Source: Ecdyonurus torrentis
Taxonomy: Eukaryota > Arthropoda > Insecta > Ephemeroptera > Heptageniidae
Length of the DNA: 64,000 nucleotides
Reading direction: 5' to 3'
Assembly: GCA_949318235.1 (NCBI GenBank)
Contig: OX439137.1
Location: forward strand, 18,086,687-18,150,686
Shown here piece after piece: positions 22,279 to 34,498 of this stretch. The notes beneath the pieces are model-generated. The model had not been told where the DNA came from. It made no database searches and worked only from the letters and a program-made list of their open reading frames with translations. Each line of letters starts with the position of its first letter. Position 1 is the first letter of the stretch. The translations under genes and the position numbers were made by a program.

Positions 22279-22601
22279 TATAGACCAATTGCATTTCCTT
22301 GCGCTTTGTCGCCATGTTTGTGGTGCCTAATACATTGTCCAGCATAGGGGAAACATCACTTTACCTCATTTGTCTCAAAAATAAAAGTATATTTTGACTG
22401 TAATCATTTTTCTCATATTCTTCGAGCTTATTAGGAGCTAGAAATAAGGCTTTGATTGAGCTTTGAAGCTTAGTTTGCTAATACGAAAAAAAAAAAATAG
22501 TAGTAATAATAATAATAATAAAAATACGTTTTTCCTATGGTGACATGTGTGTTTTTGACCAACAATATGGCTGCTCTAAAGTAAGATTGCAACCGGTCTT
22601 A
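22279..22601 (+). mobile_element. Family B MITE
   Basis: TAGACCAATTGCATTTCC to TTGCAACCGGTCTTA, one of the best preserved copies. Confidence 0.8.
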
Positions 22602-22978
22602 TCTACATTGAGATTCTATTAGTTTATAATTTAGCTGGGATATAAATAAAGTTCTATTTATAAATATAATACGATAAAAATATTGCAGTACCAGCAGTAT
22701 TTAACGACACTTTATTTAAATTTGCAGCACGAGCAGTAAATATGGAAATTACTTCGTACTAATTTGTACCACTTTCATTCTAGCAAAGTATTTTTAAACA
22801 ACTTTCAAACAATTAATTTGAAACTTCAACATACAAAAAGAAGAAGAAAATGAGGTTGTTCGTAAACCTTGGTTTTTATGATCCAAAATACGAAAAAATG
22901 ACGCTCAAGTAATTTTTTTTTCTTGGGTTTGATACTCAAAATTTCTATAACAATCCCCTCGATATATATAGCACACTA

Positions 22979-23287
22979 TAGGGTGTGGTGTATGCATTCA
23001 TGTTAAATGAACGCCATGTTGGATAACTCAATAACATGAGCGGCATAGGAAAATAGCTCATTTTGCCAGTTTAAAAATACTAAGCAATATTTTTGAGAGC
23101 ATTGATGTTGTCAATATGTTGAATTAGTATCTCAAGTATGTAAGAAAAATAACAATAACCAAAAATTAACCAATTTACCAAAACAAAAATGCCTTAAACA
23201 AAGTTTGTACTATGCTGAGCAATGTTATTCCCTACTCCAGTATGGCCTCCAAGTGCATTAAATATGACGTCATGCGGATACACCCTA
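22979..23287 (+). mobile_element. Family A MITE
   Basis: TAGGGTGTGGTGTATGC to GCGGATACACCCTA, with a small duplication of TGTGG near its start. Confidence 0.85.
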
Positions 23288-23391
23288 TACTATAGTCTCT
23301 GGATATCTTTATTTTTGTGCAATGTTTTTATTAAACTAAAATATTTCAAATCTGCTTCTAACTGTACTATGAACCTATAACCCACCTCATT

Positions 23392-23614
23392 CACGGATAA
23401 AAATAAACACGTAAAAATATTTATGCTATATAGCTCATTTTCAGGACAAATTGTTCAATATGGCAAAATTTATGCTATACAATGCATAATGATTATGCTG
23501 TATAGCATAAATATTATGTTGTACAGTATAATTATTTATGTTATTCTAAATTAGCAGAAGTTATACTATAATGACATAAATACAGCATAAATTACGTAAT
23601 TTGTTCTTTCCGTG
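23392..23614 (+). mobile_element. Family C MITE
   Basis: CACGGATAAAAATAAACACG to TTTGTTCTTTCCGTG, complete. Confidence 0.8.
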
Positions 23615-23659
23615 TTTAGTTTTTATTTATTATTATATATTTTTTTGTACGTTTCTTTT

Positions 23660-23830
23660 TGTGATTTTTTTAATTTTTTTTGAGCAAAACTATCGTTATC
23701 GATGCAACGATAATATCGTTAATCTATAACGATATCTTTTATAAAACTAAACCTAGGTATAACATCGATAATCAAATATCGTTATATTATCGTTATCGTA
23801 AGTACGATAATCAAACCAAAGATTGGCTTC
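23660..23830 (+). other. Cluster of ATCGTTATCGAT-type palindromes
   Basis: Repeated short palindromic words (TATCGTTATCGATGC, AACGATATC, TATCGTTATCGTAAG). An ORF spans it but no domain is recognisable. Confidence 0.4.
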
Positions 23831-24002
23831 TTGACTGGAATTGCGCATTTTTTCTTTTAATTTTTTTTTTGAGCAAGTGCACAGGTTTTACGAACAACAT
23901 CATTATGTTTATTTTTAAATGTAATATAAAAAAAATATTTATTTTTATTGATATAAGTAAAAAGTTTGTTAAAAACTGCTATATGATTAGTACAGTAGAA
24001 TT

Positions 24003-24213
24003 TTTTTTTAAATGGGACAAAAGGATTTTGCCGAATATGCCGCGCGAATGAAATCGCTAGAAAATAATTGTCACAACAACAGTTAGGTGTGTCTACTGCT
24101 GTATTTCTCCGCCTTCCTATATGATTGGTATAAAAATTATTATACTATGTGAGCACCAAAATTTGCTTGCCTACTTGACCAGCCGTCTGGTGCACGCTAG
24201 CGCACACCTTTGT

Positions 24214-24247
<34 letters not shown>

Positions 24248-24387
24248 TGCTGTCATTGCATGATATTTTTCTCGAGACAGGATAAGAGAGAGAGAGAGAG
24301 AGAAAGAGAAAGAAAAAAAAAACAATTACTAAAATTTGACAATCATAAAATATATAATCAATTTCAACATAAATAAACAGTAATAAT

Positions 24388-24427
<40 letters not shown>

Positions 24428-24490
24428 GAAGGTGATAGTTTGCTGTCTAGTTTGGTTTTGCATGATACTCACACAGGAAGTGAGACAGTA

Positions 24491-24539
<49 letters not shown>

Positions 24540-24720
24540 CCAGTCGGCTGGTCAAGCAAGCAAGCGTAAATATTTTGGTGCTCACACATACGAGTGATGT
24601 AAGAAGGCGGGCAAATGCAGCAGTAGACACACCTTACTGTTGTGACAATTATTTTCTAGCGATTTCATTCGCGCGGCATATTCAGCAAAATCCTTTTGTC
24701 CCATTTTAAAAAAATTGTAC
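24003..24720. mobile_element. Foldback element with CT/GA-rich interior
   Basis: Arms of about 190 bases pair: AATGGGACAAAAGGATTTTG with CAAAATCCTTTTGTCCCATT, and GCGCGAATGAAATCGCTAG with its complement. The interior holds CT runs (24217-24250) and GA runs (24284-24305, 24394-24424, 24494-24534), themselves arranged as mirror partners. Confidence 0.85.
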
Positions 24721-24844
24721 TGTACAACAGAATAAGTGTTTTTATTTTTTTCCTATTATTATTATTAGTTACTTTTAATTTATAACTAGAATAAATAGAA
24801 GCCTTCGGAAAGTCAGTTAAGTGATAAAATAAACCAATGCTAGC

Positions 24845-25185
24845 TAGGTCATACAACAATACTAACAAAGTGCTGTCTCTATTTAACATGCTTTCTTATG
24901 GAGCAATGAAGCAGTTATAACTTGAGGGAGAAATATTTTTTAATACTGAAATTTTTACTGTAGCTTACTGAGCATCAAAGCTTTTGTTTTCCTGGATTTT
25001 AAGTTAATTTGGTTACAATTTCATTTTTTTTTTCAATTAACTTGAAATTCAGGAAAACAAAAGCTTTGAGACTTTATTACAAATCAACATCGTGGAACTA
25101 TTTCTAACTGTAGTTATAGCTGCTTCATTGCCCCATAAGAAAGCATGTTAAATACATCTAGCACTTTGTTATGCTTGGCCTAGCT
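24845..25185. mobile_element. Foldback with TTTAACATGCTTTCTTATGG arms
   Basis: AACATGCTTTCTTATGGAGC pairs with CCCCATAAGAAAGCATGTT, and AAAGCTTTTGTTTTCCTG with AGGAAAACAAAAGCTTT around a T-run. Fragments recur near 52.3 kb. Confidence 0.7.
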
Positions 25186-25314
25186 AGCACTTTGCATATT
25201 TTATCACTAAACTTTGGCAAGATTTCATTGTATAAAAATTTCAAATTTTCTTTTATAGGAAATAAGAATGTGCATTAATTGCATTTTAACCAGTTAAAAA
25301 TTACGCTAGCTAAT

Positions 25315-25319
<5 letters not shown>

Positions 25320-25347
<28 letters not shown>
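25320..25347. repeat. Poly-A run
   Basis: A run of about 28 bases followed by mixed A/T. Confidence 0.9.
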
Positions 25348-25353
<6 letters not shown>

Positions 25354-25439
25354 AAAAAATAATAATAAAATAAACTACTTTTTTTTTACAATAAAATTTG
25401 TTATTGTCATTTAATAAGTAAAAAGCCCTAATTATTTAT

Positions 25440-25680
25440 ATTAATTAGAAATTATGAATATTAATTACTATGCATCTTGTGATCTACTGAAGCTAGCCAT
25501 GTCATGTCGAATATCAAAATGATCCTGAAGTCAAGAACAACACAATGGCGCCAGTATTAATTAGCTAAGTTAATTAGAACTCTAATTACTATATGTATCT
25601 CGGGATTTACTGAAGCTAGCTATGTCATGTCGCATGTCAAAATGATCCTGAAGTTAAGATGGATTAAATGGTGAAGTAAT
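25440..25680 (+). repeat. Diverged tandem duplication of about 115 bases
   Basis: TACTGAAGCTAGCCATGTCATGTCG plus AAAATGATCCTGAAGT occurs around 25485 and again around 25605, separated by AATTAGCTAAGTTAATTAG. Confidence 0.6.
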
Positions 25681-25699
25681 AAATTAATTATTTTAATTA

Positions 25700-25880
25700 A
25701 GTGAGTTTATTGTCTGCCGACTCTCTCCTGATCTTCCTCTTTGAGCTGATGTGCAGGGTGGTATTTTTCTTCACCCCCCTCCACGTACTTGAGCGCAGGG
25801 TTGCGGCCTGTGTTCCGTCTGTTACCCAAAGATGTGTATCTGAAACATCGACAATAAAGAGACATTATTTTATATCACAA
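25700..25880. other. GC-richer unassigned block
   Basis: About 180 bases of clearly higher GC than the surroundings, with an open frame of 62 codons on the plus strand and ACAATAAAGAGACATT near the right end, resembling a polyadenylation signal. It could be the tail of a retroelement; I recognise no domain. Confidence 0.3.
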
Positions 25881-25887
25881 TATAAGT

Positions 25888-26175
25888 GAAATTTAAGCCG
25901 GAAAATTAGCTACTATGAGATTTGACAAAAAAAAGCTATAAAGAAAGAAAAAAACTTCAAATTTTGCACAGTGATAAATTAAGGTATTTCCAAAATTGTA
26001 AAAAAAAATTGAGGGGTCACCATGCTAGATTTCAAATTATGATTTTTTGAACTTTTAATAATACCATATAAGAGCCCATTTTATTTTCAATAATTATTTT
26101 CTCTAATATCTGATGGTCACGGATTCTGAAAATTTTATCATAGTAATTTTATTACTATTAACTTTCAAATGTCAT
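25888..26175 (+). repeat. Family H repeat
   Basis: CAAATTTTGCACAGTGAT, GGGTCACCATGCTAGATTT and CTGATGGTCACGGATTCTG in family order. Confidence 0.65.
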
Positions 26176-26469
26176 CATAGAGTTCGCAAGTTTTTTATTT
26201 TTATTTATTTACTTTTTTTTATTATTATTATTTTTTTTGTTATTAAATATCACACAAAGTTTATAAGTAACTGGAAGTTATGGGAAATTCCAGGATTATT
26301 TCAATAACAATAGGAAGTGACAATGTGGTGGAATGATGAAAATTATAAGTTAGCAGGATAATTAAAAAAAAAAAAAAAAAAACTACTGAATGGACGCGAT
26401 GTAATTTAAATGTATAATTTTAAAATCCATAAAAGATTAAAATATAATTATTATGCTGAGTATTTTATA

Positions 26470-26497
26470 AGTTCCTAGAGAGGAGAGAGAGAGAGAC

Positions 26498-26553
<56 letters not shown>
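26470..26553. repeat. (GA)n microsatellite
   Basis: GA run with a few interruptions at the left. Confidence 0.95.
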
Positions 26554-26555
<2 letters not shown>

Positions 26556-27108
26556 TTGTTACAAATGATATAAATATGTTATAAATAATATAAATGATTG
26601 TACTTATTTCTCTCAAATATTATATTATGTATTAAACATTATTTCAGAAGATATTAAACTACTCAAATTAAATTTCTTTGATAATTATGTGTAATACATT
26701 TAGATGCAATGAAGAAATACTCTGACTATTGCATAATTGTTTAAATAAAGTCAGAGGACCATGTAAGTAGGTTTGTCCCCCCCCCCCTTTTTTTATTTTT
26801 TATTTTTTATTTTTTTGGCTTTATATAAAAACCTTTTATTATTGTTAAATGTCTTATATAACGATGATACATTACCTAATGCTATGCATTAACTACCATG
26901 ATCATTTCACATTTTTGACCATGAGTATCAAATACAACTTAAATTTCACTTTTAAATTATGCGGAAAATAATATCATGTGCAAATAATAATAATAGTAAA
27001 ATAAAAAATAGGGTCAATAATATACGATTAAAAAATCATAATTTTTGTCGCATAAATAAGATTTGCATCAGGAACATGAGTAGCGCTGCAAAATATATTT
27101 CAACCTTG

Positions 27109-27640
<532 letters not shown>

Positions 27641-28028
27641 ATTTGCTGACGTTGCCTAAGCAACCACATGCAAACCTCCTGTAAAACCACACAGCAGTAA
27701 TTAAAAACAACATTGGACTCAACCTTGCAATACTTATTTCGCATTTAATTTCAAATTCCATGTAAATATTTGTGTACTTGGAGTTATGTTAATTACTCAG
27801 TACATACATAATTACTACAGTAATTAGTAACATTATTTTACAAGTATGTAAGTTCTTAAGTAGGGGCTAATTAATGTCATTAATTAGTTATTTTATCACG
27901 AATAATTACTACACTTTATTAAGAAAACTATACTGGAAAGATAAAAATAAAAAAAGTTTAAAAAGTTGCATAATTTGTATATTAAAATGCTGAAAAAGTA
28001 AAATTTTGAAGTTATTACATAAATGATG

Positions 28029-28060
28029 TTATTTTCCTATGCCGCCCATGTTATTGAGTG
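28029..28060 (-). repeat. Family A fragment
   Basis: TTATTTTCCTATGCCGCCCA and ATGTTATTGAGTG only. Confidence 0.5.
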
Positions 28061-28309
28061 TAAAACAGTGCCGCTCTAGAACGTTGATATTTACTTGTGT
28101 ATTACCAATCAATCAATACAAACAATTGCGGAGAATCAATCGATCAATCAGTTTGCCTCGAGTGCACGACAATTGAGAACACATTATCATAAACTGTCAG
28201 TAATAACAATTTTAACTTTTTTATTATCTGTAGTTTAGACAAATTGGTCAAAATTGTGGGAAATTATCTCAAATCTACGTTTTATTGATAGAGGGGGAGA
28301 GGGAGAGTA

Positions 28310-28461
<152 letters not shown>

Positions 28462-28479
28462 GGCTAACAAAATTTAGGG

Positions 28480-28900
28480 TGTAATTTTGTTTCATATTCT
28501 AAATGAGAACATCACCCTGAATCGATGGATATGTGATTTTTTTTTTAATTTACAAAATTAAGTCATGGTTGGCCACTTTTTCCTATGTCCACACGGACCG
28601 ACTGTGACGTCATTTTTTTTATTTACAAAAATTATTTCAAAATATTAAATTCAGAAATTAGAAATTCGCGTAACAATCAATAGATGTTATCGGTTTAAAA
28701 ATATCCTTAAAAAATTTCTTTCTTGAAACACGTAAAAGTAATGTTTGTATTTCTTATTTAAATTTCTCCTGAATCAGTGGAGTAATTTTCTCAAAAATAG
28801 CAAAAAAAAAAAAAAAAAAAAAAGTGTTTTACTTTATATGAGTAATATATATGATGCAATCCTCTTTTAAAATATGAAGTAAAATTACTCTTTAAATTTC
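28480..28900 (+). mobile_element. Family F MITE containing a family G insert
   Basis: Ends TTTCATATTCTAAATGAG and CTCTTTTAAAATATGAAG; the centre has GACTGTGACGTCAT. At 28686-28820 a reversed family G segment (GTTATCGGTTTAAAA, TTTCTCCTGAATCAGTGGAG) is inserted. Confidence 0.6.
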
Positions 28901-29140
28901 TTTCCTCATTTGTAAGATTTTTGTGTAACATTTTCTAAAGAAAAAAATACCAATCCAAGAAATGAGCACGCCCTACATTGCTTAACGTTTTGTAGTTTTT
29001 TATTTACAGGGTTAAAATATATATGAAACTTTTCCGTAATTATTTGTCGTGGTTCAAATACGAGAAATAGATGATAGAACATAATACAGTAGCTTTTAAA
29101 TTTAAAGTTATATTTTTATTACAAATAAAAATGTCAAAGT

Positions 29141-29222
29141 ATCCTGATAGTTAGTCCACCAGTTGGTTACATCTGGCAACCAGGTTGCATACTTTACTAC
29201 TCTGCAGGCGGCAAAATAATAA
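29141..29222 (+). repeat. Family L conserved 80-bp unit, copy 2
   Basis: Almost identical to 3477-3558, including TTACATCTGGCAACCAGG. Confidence 0.8.
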
Positions 29223-29901
29223 CATCTATACTAGACTCAAAAAACCTCAGTCGATTTGTAGTTTTACCACTAATGTATTGCCCATTTCTCGTACGCATTT
29301 CAAAGGGGGGCGGCTGGGCGATAACGTAAAAGGTCGAACGGCAGGTAGCTCAGGCTTTTTGAGGCGAGTATATAAAGTTCTGGAAACGTCTTTTGATTTT
29401 ATAACGTTTTTCATAATGCTGTTGACGGTGCAATATTTATTTACAAATTATAAATATTTCAGTACATTTAGCTTGAAAGAAAAAACAATCAATTTTTTGG
29501 TGCCTTATATTAAATTTTAATAGATTCATTCAGATTCAGAAAGGTTTTTATTTAAATAAAAAAAAAATAAAAAAATACAAGTACAATTCAAAATTGATTC
29601 AAATTGATTAAAATTGATTGATTTTAAATGAAAAAATACAAGTTAGACAATTAACGAAGAAAGTGACTGACTTTTGGTGCAAATATATTCAAAAGAGGAT
29701 TTTTTTTATTGCTTATTTAAAAAAAAAAAAAAATTAACAATGACAAATTTAATATACTAGATTTATACTGTATATTTAACAATGATATAATTAACTAAAT
29801 GAAAAATTTAGTTAATAAATTATACTTTTTTTTAGATAACAATCAAATGATTTTGTCTAGTATATTTAATCTAGTATAGATAATAGTTAATATTCCTATA
29901 T

Positions 29902-30061
29902 ACAGTCTGTGCCATCTAATGATGTTTGCGATTAATCGAAATCGAGCCACGAGCCAATAGACGTTCTAGCTCTCAAGGTCAATAGGAGGTGGGGTAATGT
30001 TAACTAAATGCAGAGTTTTTAGGCGTTCTCTTATATTGGTCGCATCCTTACATGGCGCGAA

Positions 30062-30064
<3 letters not shown>
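29902..30064. mobile_element. Small TIR element next to a TA run
   Basis: TACAGTCTGTGCCATCTAATG at the left and CTTACATGGCGCGAACTGTA at the right are imperfect inverted ends. Confidence 0.5.

Positions 30065-30100
<36 letters not shown>
30065..30100. repeat. (TA)n microsatellite
   Basis: Pure TA run. Confidence 0.95.
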
Positions 30101-30102
<2 letters not shown>

Positions 30103-30212
30103 AATAGTCCGTAAATGCAAATAATTTAATCCATTTTAATATTTGGCTTGAAAGTAACTTTTTAGGAAGTCTTTTTCAATGTTTATTTTCTTTAAAATAT
30201 TTAACTTAATTG

Positions 30213-30417
30213 CACGGAAAGAATAAATTACGTAATTTATGCTGTATTTATGTCACTATAGCATAAACGTTGCTAAATTAGAACAAAAATAATTATGCTG
30301 TACAACATACTATTTATGCTATGTAACATAGATATTATGCAGTACAGCATAAATTAATCTGTAATTAATGCTAAAAATGAGCTAGCATAATTATTACGTA
30401 GTTTTTTTTTATCCGTG
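30213..30417 (-). mobile_element. Family C MITE
   Basis: CACGGAAAGAATAAATTACG to TTTTTTTATCCGTG. Confidence 0.8.
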
Positions 30418-30825
30418 TATCAGAACAGAAATGTGTCTAGTTTTTACTGTGTACAGTATTTTTCTAATTTTTACTGTGTATAGTACAGTACATACACTAG
30501 GTATATATATGGAGTAATGCCCTTCAATTAGGGTGTTTTTTTTGTTTTTTATCGTTCATATATAATATGATAAACATGAAACTGAACTCTCTATTATCTG
30601 CATACAGACATACATACACGGAAATTGATTTTAAATATACAACCTTTATTATTATTATTATATTATATATATATTTTTTTTTACGCTAAAAAAAATCAAT
30701 AAAAAAGCAGTTGAATAAATAAACAATTCAATATTGATTTTTATGTCACATAATAAAACAAATACATTAATTTAAATAAAATTATAGCTCAAAAAATTTA
30801 TTTCAAAGTAGAGACTTAATATGCG

Positions 30826-31003
30826 AAATAAGGTTATTTATGCCAATATAGCATAAATATTGCTTCATTGAACCAGCATGAATAATTTTGCTGTACTACA
30901 TAATATTTATTTTTCCTAATGTTATTATGCAATGTAGCATAAATTATGTTGTTTTGAATAAATATTTCAATAAATGTCCTAGCATAATTATTATTACGAT
31001 TTT
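30826..31003 (-). repeat. Degenerate family C MITE
   Basis: TTATGCCAATATAGCATAAAT and later TTATGCAATGTAGCATAAAT in family order, without clear ends. Confidence 0.5.
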
Positions 31004-31027
31004 ATTATTATTTTTTATTTTTTGAAC

Positions 31028-31378
31028 TTAAAAGAATAGACCAGAAGAAAACATAAGCATTTATATCACAAAACACTTGATGGGACTTACATAAATAACT
31101 TTAGTTTGTCACAAAATCCAACTGTAGAGCCGTAGCAGTGATCAGAAAATTTCGATTTATGCAGCCCGCACAACATTTTTTTTTACTAATATTTGCATGT
31201 TTCTGACGTCAAAAACATGAATAGTCACGCTAAGTGCATACTTTACAGTTTTTTCACGCTCTCTCGTGGGGCTACATTAACGTTCTGGTAAAAATTGTCA
31301 TCAGTTTTCAAGATCCCATTTCGTGTTTTTTCATTAAAAAGTGCATGTTGTTTTATGTGGTCTCGTCTATGACTTTAA
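31028..31378 (-). mobile_element. Family D MITE
   Basis: TTAA at both ends with AGAATAGACCAGAAG left and GTCTATGACTTTAA right; the interior has TTCTGACGTCAAAAAC and TCACGCTCTCTCGTGGGG. Confidence 0.75.
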
Positions 31379-31576
31379 GACATATTTATGTTAAAGGCAT
31401 GAAAACGTAATCAACCATGTAAAATTTATGGTCTAGGTGTACAATTAAATTTACAATTCTATAATTATAAGATATTTATTTTAATTTCATTCTTGTATCA
31501 CGTAAAAATACATTTTAAAAATTGGCATAGAAAAAAATAAGATTTTTTTTTTTTTACAATTATTTTTTTTCCCCTT

Positions 31577-31624
31577 CAGAGCATCGAAAAGCATTCAGAA
31601 TGACGTCAGGCGCACACATCCTAT
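31577..31624 (+). repeat. Family A right-end fragment
   Basis: GAGCATCGAAAAGCATTC plus GAATGACGTCAGGCGCACAC. Confidence 0.6.
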
Positions 31625-31839
31625 AATATAGGATTGGACTCAATGGTGACATCAAAAATGCCTTCACTTTAATTTTTGTCAAAGTGACAACAGTTGGAAC
31701 CCAACTTTTTCCATTTAAATAACGTCTGTAAAAAGTCATTAGCATTACAAAAACCGGATGCCGATGCCATAATAAAAACACAACTTTTATTCAAAACATA
31801 AATAGGAACACAATATTGAAACACACGAAAATTTAACAA

Positions 31840-32040
31840 ATTATTCAGTTACATAGATGTAACTCTTCAGTACAAACCAATAACTCAATTAACAAAAGTT
31901 TAAACAGTAACTTGTTAGTATAAACGTTATTTCTTTAGCGTTGACAGTTAGCTCTTTAAATATTAAAAAAAACTTTGTATATATCTAATAAATTTATTGT
32001 AAAAAACGTCTAAATAGGAACTTGTTACTTTTTTACGTGC
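31840..32040 (+). repeat. Family M repeat, copy 2
   Basis: TATTCAGTTACATAGATGTA, ACTCTTCAGTACAA and AAACAGTAACTTGTTAGTAT, shared with 38105-38330. Confidence 0.6.
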
Positions 32041-32838
32041 ATTTACGAAATAAATAAATAAAAAATTAAATAAAAAAGAAAATGAACAAATAAAAAGAAA
32101 AAAATTGACCAAAAACGCAAACAAAAATAATATATCAAATTATTTAATAAATATTTAAAAAGTAGCCATACATTAGAGAGAGAGAGAGAGAGAGAGAGGA
32201 CTAAAAACCTCAAAGAAATTAAGATGTCAAACCATTATATAAATGAATAAACAGGTGCATAACTTAATGAAAACATTTATAAATAAGAAAAACTACAAAA
32301 AAAAAATTAAATAAATAAATTTAAAAAAAAGTAAAAAAGCGCAATGCAGAGATAGCAAACTTTTGAGACATGATAATAATAAAAAATAAGTGAAAAAAAA
32401 AATATTGAAAAAAGCTGAAAACACGACAAAAGATGTGATATTTACGTTTGCATGAAAAAAGATCATAAAACTGTCTTCTTACCTCCACGCTGTTCTGTGT
32501 TGTGCTCTTTACTTCAATTTAGAGTTATCGATATTCAAGACAATCGATACTAATCGATAGAGAAGGCATTACAACAAAATAAAATCTCAAGATTTTGAAG
32601 AATAATAAAAATGTCTTTAATTATATATATAGTAATTTTATAAATTACCATTTTTCTTAACAATACATTTTGGGTTAACAATATTTGGGTTAAATATAAA
32701 TTGGGTTATATATAAATTGTATGAAAAGCACTATCTACATTTTGTTACATTTCTTTATGTTACAGTACTCACATTAAAATAAAAAAAAAAAATTATTTTG
32801 AAAAGCTATAAAAAAATATTATTACCAATTTCTACAAA

Positions 32839-33020
32839 ATGAATAAATTACGTAATTTATGCTATATTGTATCAATTTAGCATTGATTATGCTGTACAGT
32901 ATATTAAATTTAAGCTATGTAACATAATTATTTTGCAGTATAGCATAAATTATGTTATAATTAATAAATTATGCTAAAAATGAGCTAGCATAATTATTAT
33001 GTTTTTATTTTTTGTGCGTG
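32839..33020 (-). mobile_element. Family C MITE
   Basis: GAATAAATTACGTAATTTATG to TTTTATTTTTTGTGCGTG. Confidence 0.65.
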
Positions 33021-33115
33021 TATTATATATGCACAAACATACACCATTACCAAAATAAGAAGAGAGATTATTAAAACCGGATCCACCCCCTTTTCTCGTG
33101 TTCTAATCAAGTTAT

Positions 33116-33409
33116 TGATCCCTTGCACATCCTTGCGATTTGTCGCCATGTTTGTGGTGCCTAATGCATTGTCCAGCATATAGGGGAAACATCATTTCTC
33201 CTAATTTTTCACATAACAAAAGTCTATTTCAACTGAACGAAATTTTCTCATATTTTTCGAGCTTATTAGGAGCTAGAAATAAGGCTTTGTTTGAGCTTTG
33301 AAGCTTCTTTTGCTATTAAAAATATAAAAATGATGGTTTTCCTATGCTGGCCTATGTATTCCTGGCCAACAAAATGGCGGCTCTTAAATATAAGTGCAAT
33401 CCGTCTATA
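33116..33409 (+). mobile_element. Family B MITE
   Basis: TTGATCCCTTGCACATCC to GCAATCCGTCTATA; the interior is well preserved, including CAACAAAATGGCGGCTC. Confidence 0.75.
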
Positions 33410-33960
33410 GCAATAAAATTTAACACTGTAAAATTTAATTTTGTGGAAAATTGTTTCCAGTGAATCCAGTTGGATAAATTTCCGTTTTCATTTTGGCCAG
33501 GGTGTATACAAGTCTATTTTATTAAAATTTTATTTAAATGAAAAAAACAGTACTGCATACATATTAAAATATATTTATTAAAAACTAATTTTTTTACTTT
33601 GTGCACATATTACATACCATTAGTTTTATCACTATTATTATATGTATTTATATAAAAAGCAATTTTAATATTTTTAAAATATACAATATACAAAGCGATA
33701 AAATAGTATTATTAATATTTTTTTCTAATGAATTATTAATTTGTTTTTACATTTTTTTCTTATTCTTTTTACAAAATAAAATTCATCTGAACTGATTTAT
33801 ATATGAGTAAAATTTTGTATACATTTTTTTGTCATTTTTTTTTAAATGTATGCTAACAATAAATAACAAATATTTCACTATTCTTGAAAATAGACAACTT
33901 TCATAAAACAATTTTTCATTATTGCAATCTGACTGGAATTGCTTTTTTTTTTTTTTTTCC

Positions 33961-34315
33961 CACTAAAAATAAATTACGTAATTGATGCTACATTGAACAC
34001 TTGCTATATTGTAGAGCACAAATGTTGTTATTTTGTAATAACATAAGTAATTATGCTGAACATGTTAACTATTATGTTATGTAGTATAATCACTGTACAA
34101 TATAGCATACATTATGTTGCTACATTGAACACTTGCTATATTGTAGAGCACAAATGTTGTTATTTTGTAATAACATAAGTAATTATGCTGAACATGTTAA
34201 CTATTATGTTATGTAGTATAATCACTGTACAATATAGCATAAAATATGATATTATGCATAACTTTTTCTGCTTTGAGCTAGCATAATAGTTACGTATTTA
34301 TTTTTGAACATGTGC
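33961..34315 (-). mobile_element. Family C subfamily with a doubled interior
   Basis: Mirror version of 20745-21020: the unit with GAGCACAAATGTTGTTATTT appears twice. Here both outer ends (AAATAAATTACGTAATTGAT, TTACGTATTTATTTTTG) are also present. Confidence 0.75.
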
Positions 34316-34464
34316 AAAAAAAAAAAAAAAAAAAAAAAAAAACTGAAAACGCTGTTAGCTCTACGCTGATTAATGTTGTTATTCATTGATGCATCAATGG
34401 CATCGATGCGTTTTTTTTTTGTTTTTTTTTTTTTTCATGGAAAAACTCTATTTCATATTTCGTA

Positions 34465-34470
34465 TTTATT
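34465..34470 (-). terminator. Polyadenylation signal AATAAA for the TipE-like gene
   Basis: AATAAA on the minus strand about 30 bases after the stop codon. Confidence 0.5.
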
Positions 34471-34498
34471 CCAGTTGTCTATTTCCAACGCTATAAGC

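Larger units (their letters stand above)
22853..23905 (+). mobile_element. Family I foldback split by two later insertions
   Basis: The left half TTGTTCGTAAACCTTGG sits at 22853-22910; the right half GGAATTGCGCATTTTTT to CAGGTTTTACGAACAAC at 23836-23905. Between them lie a family A and a family C copy. Confidence 0.55.
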
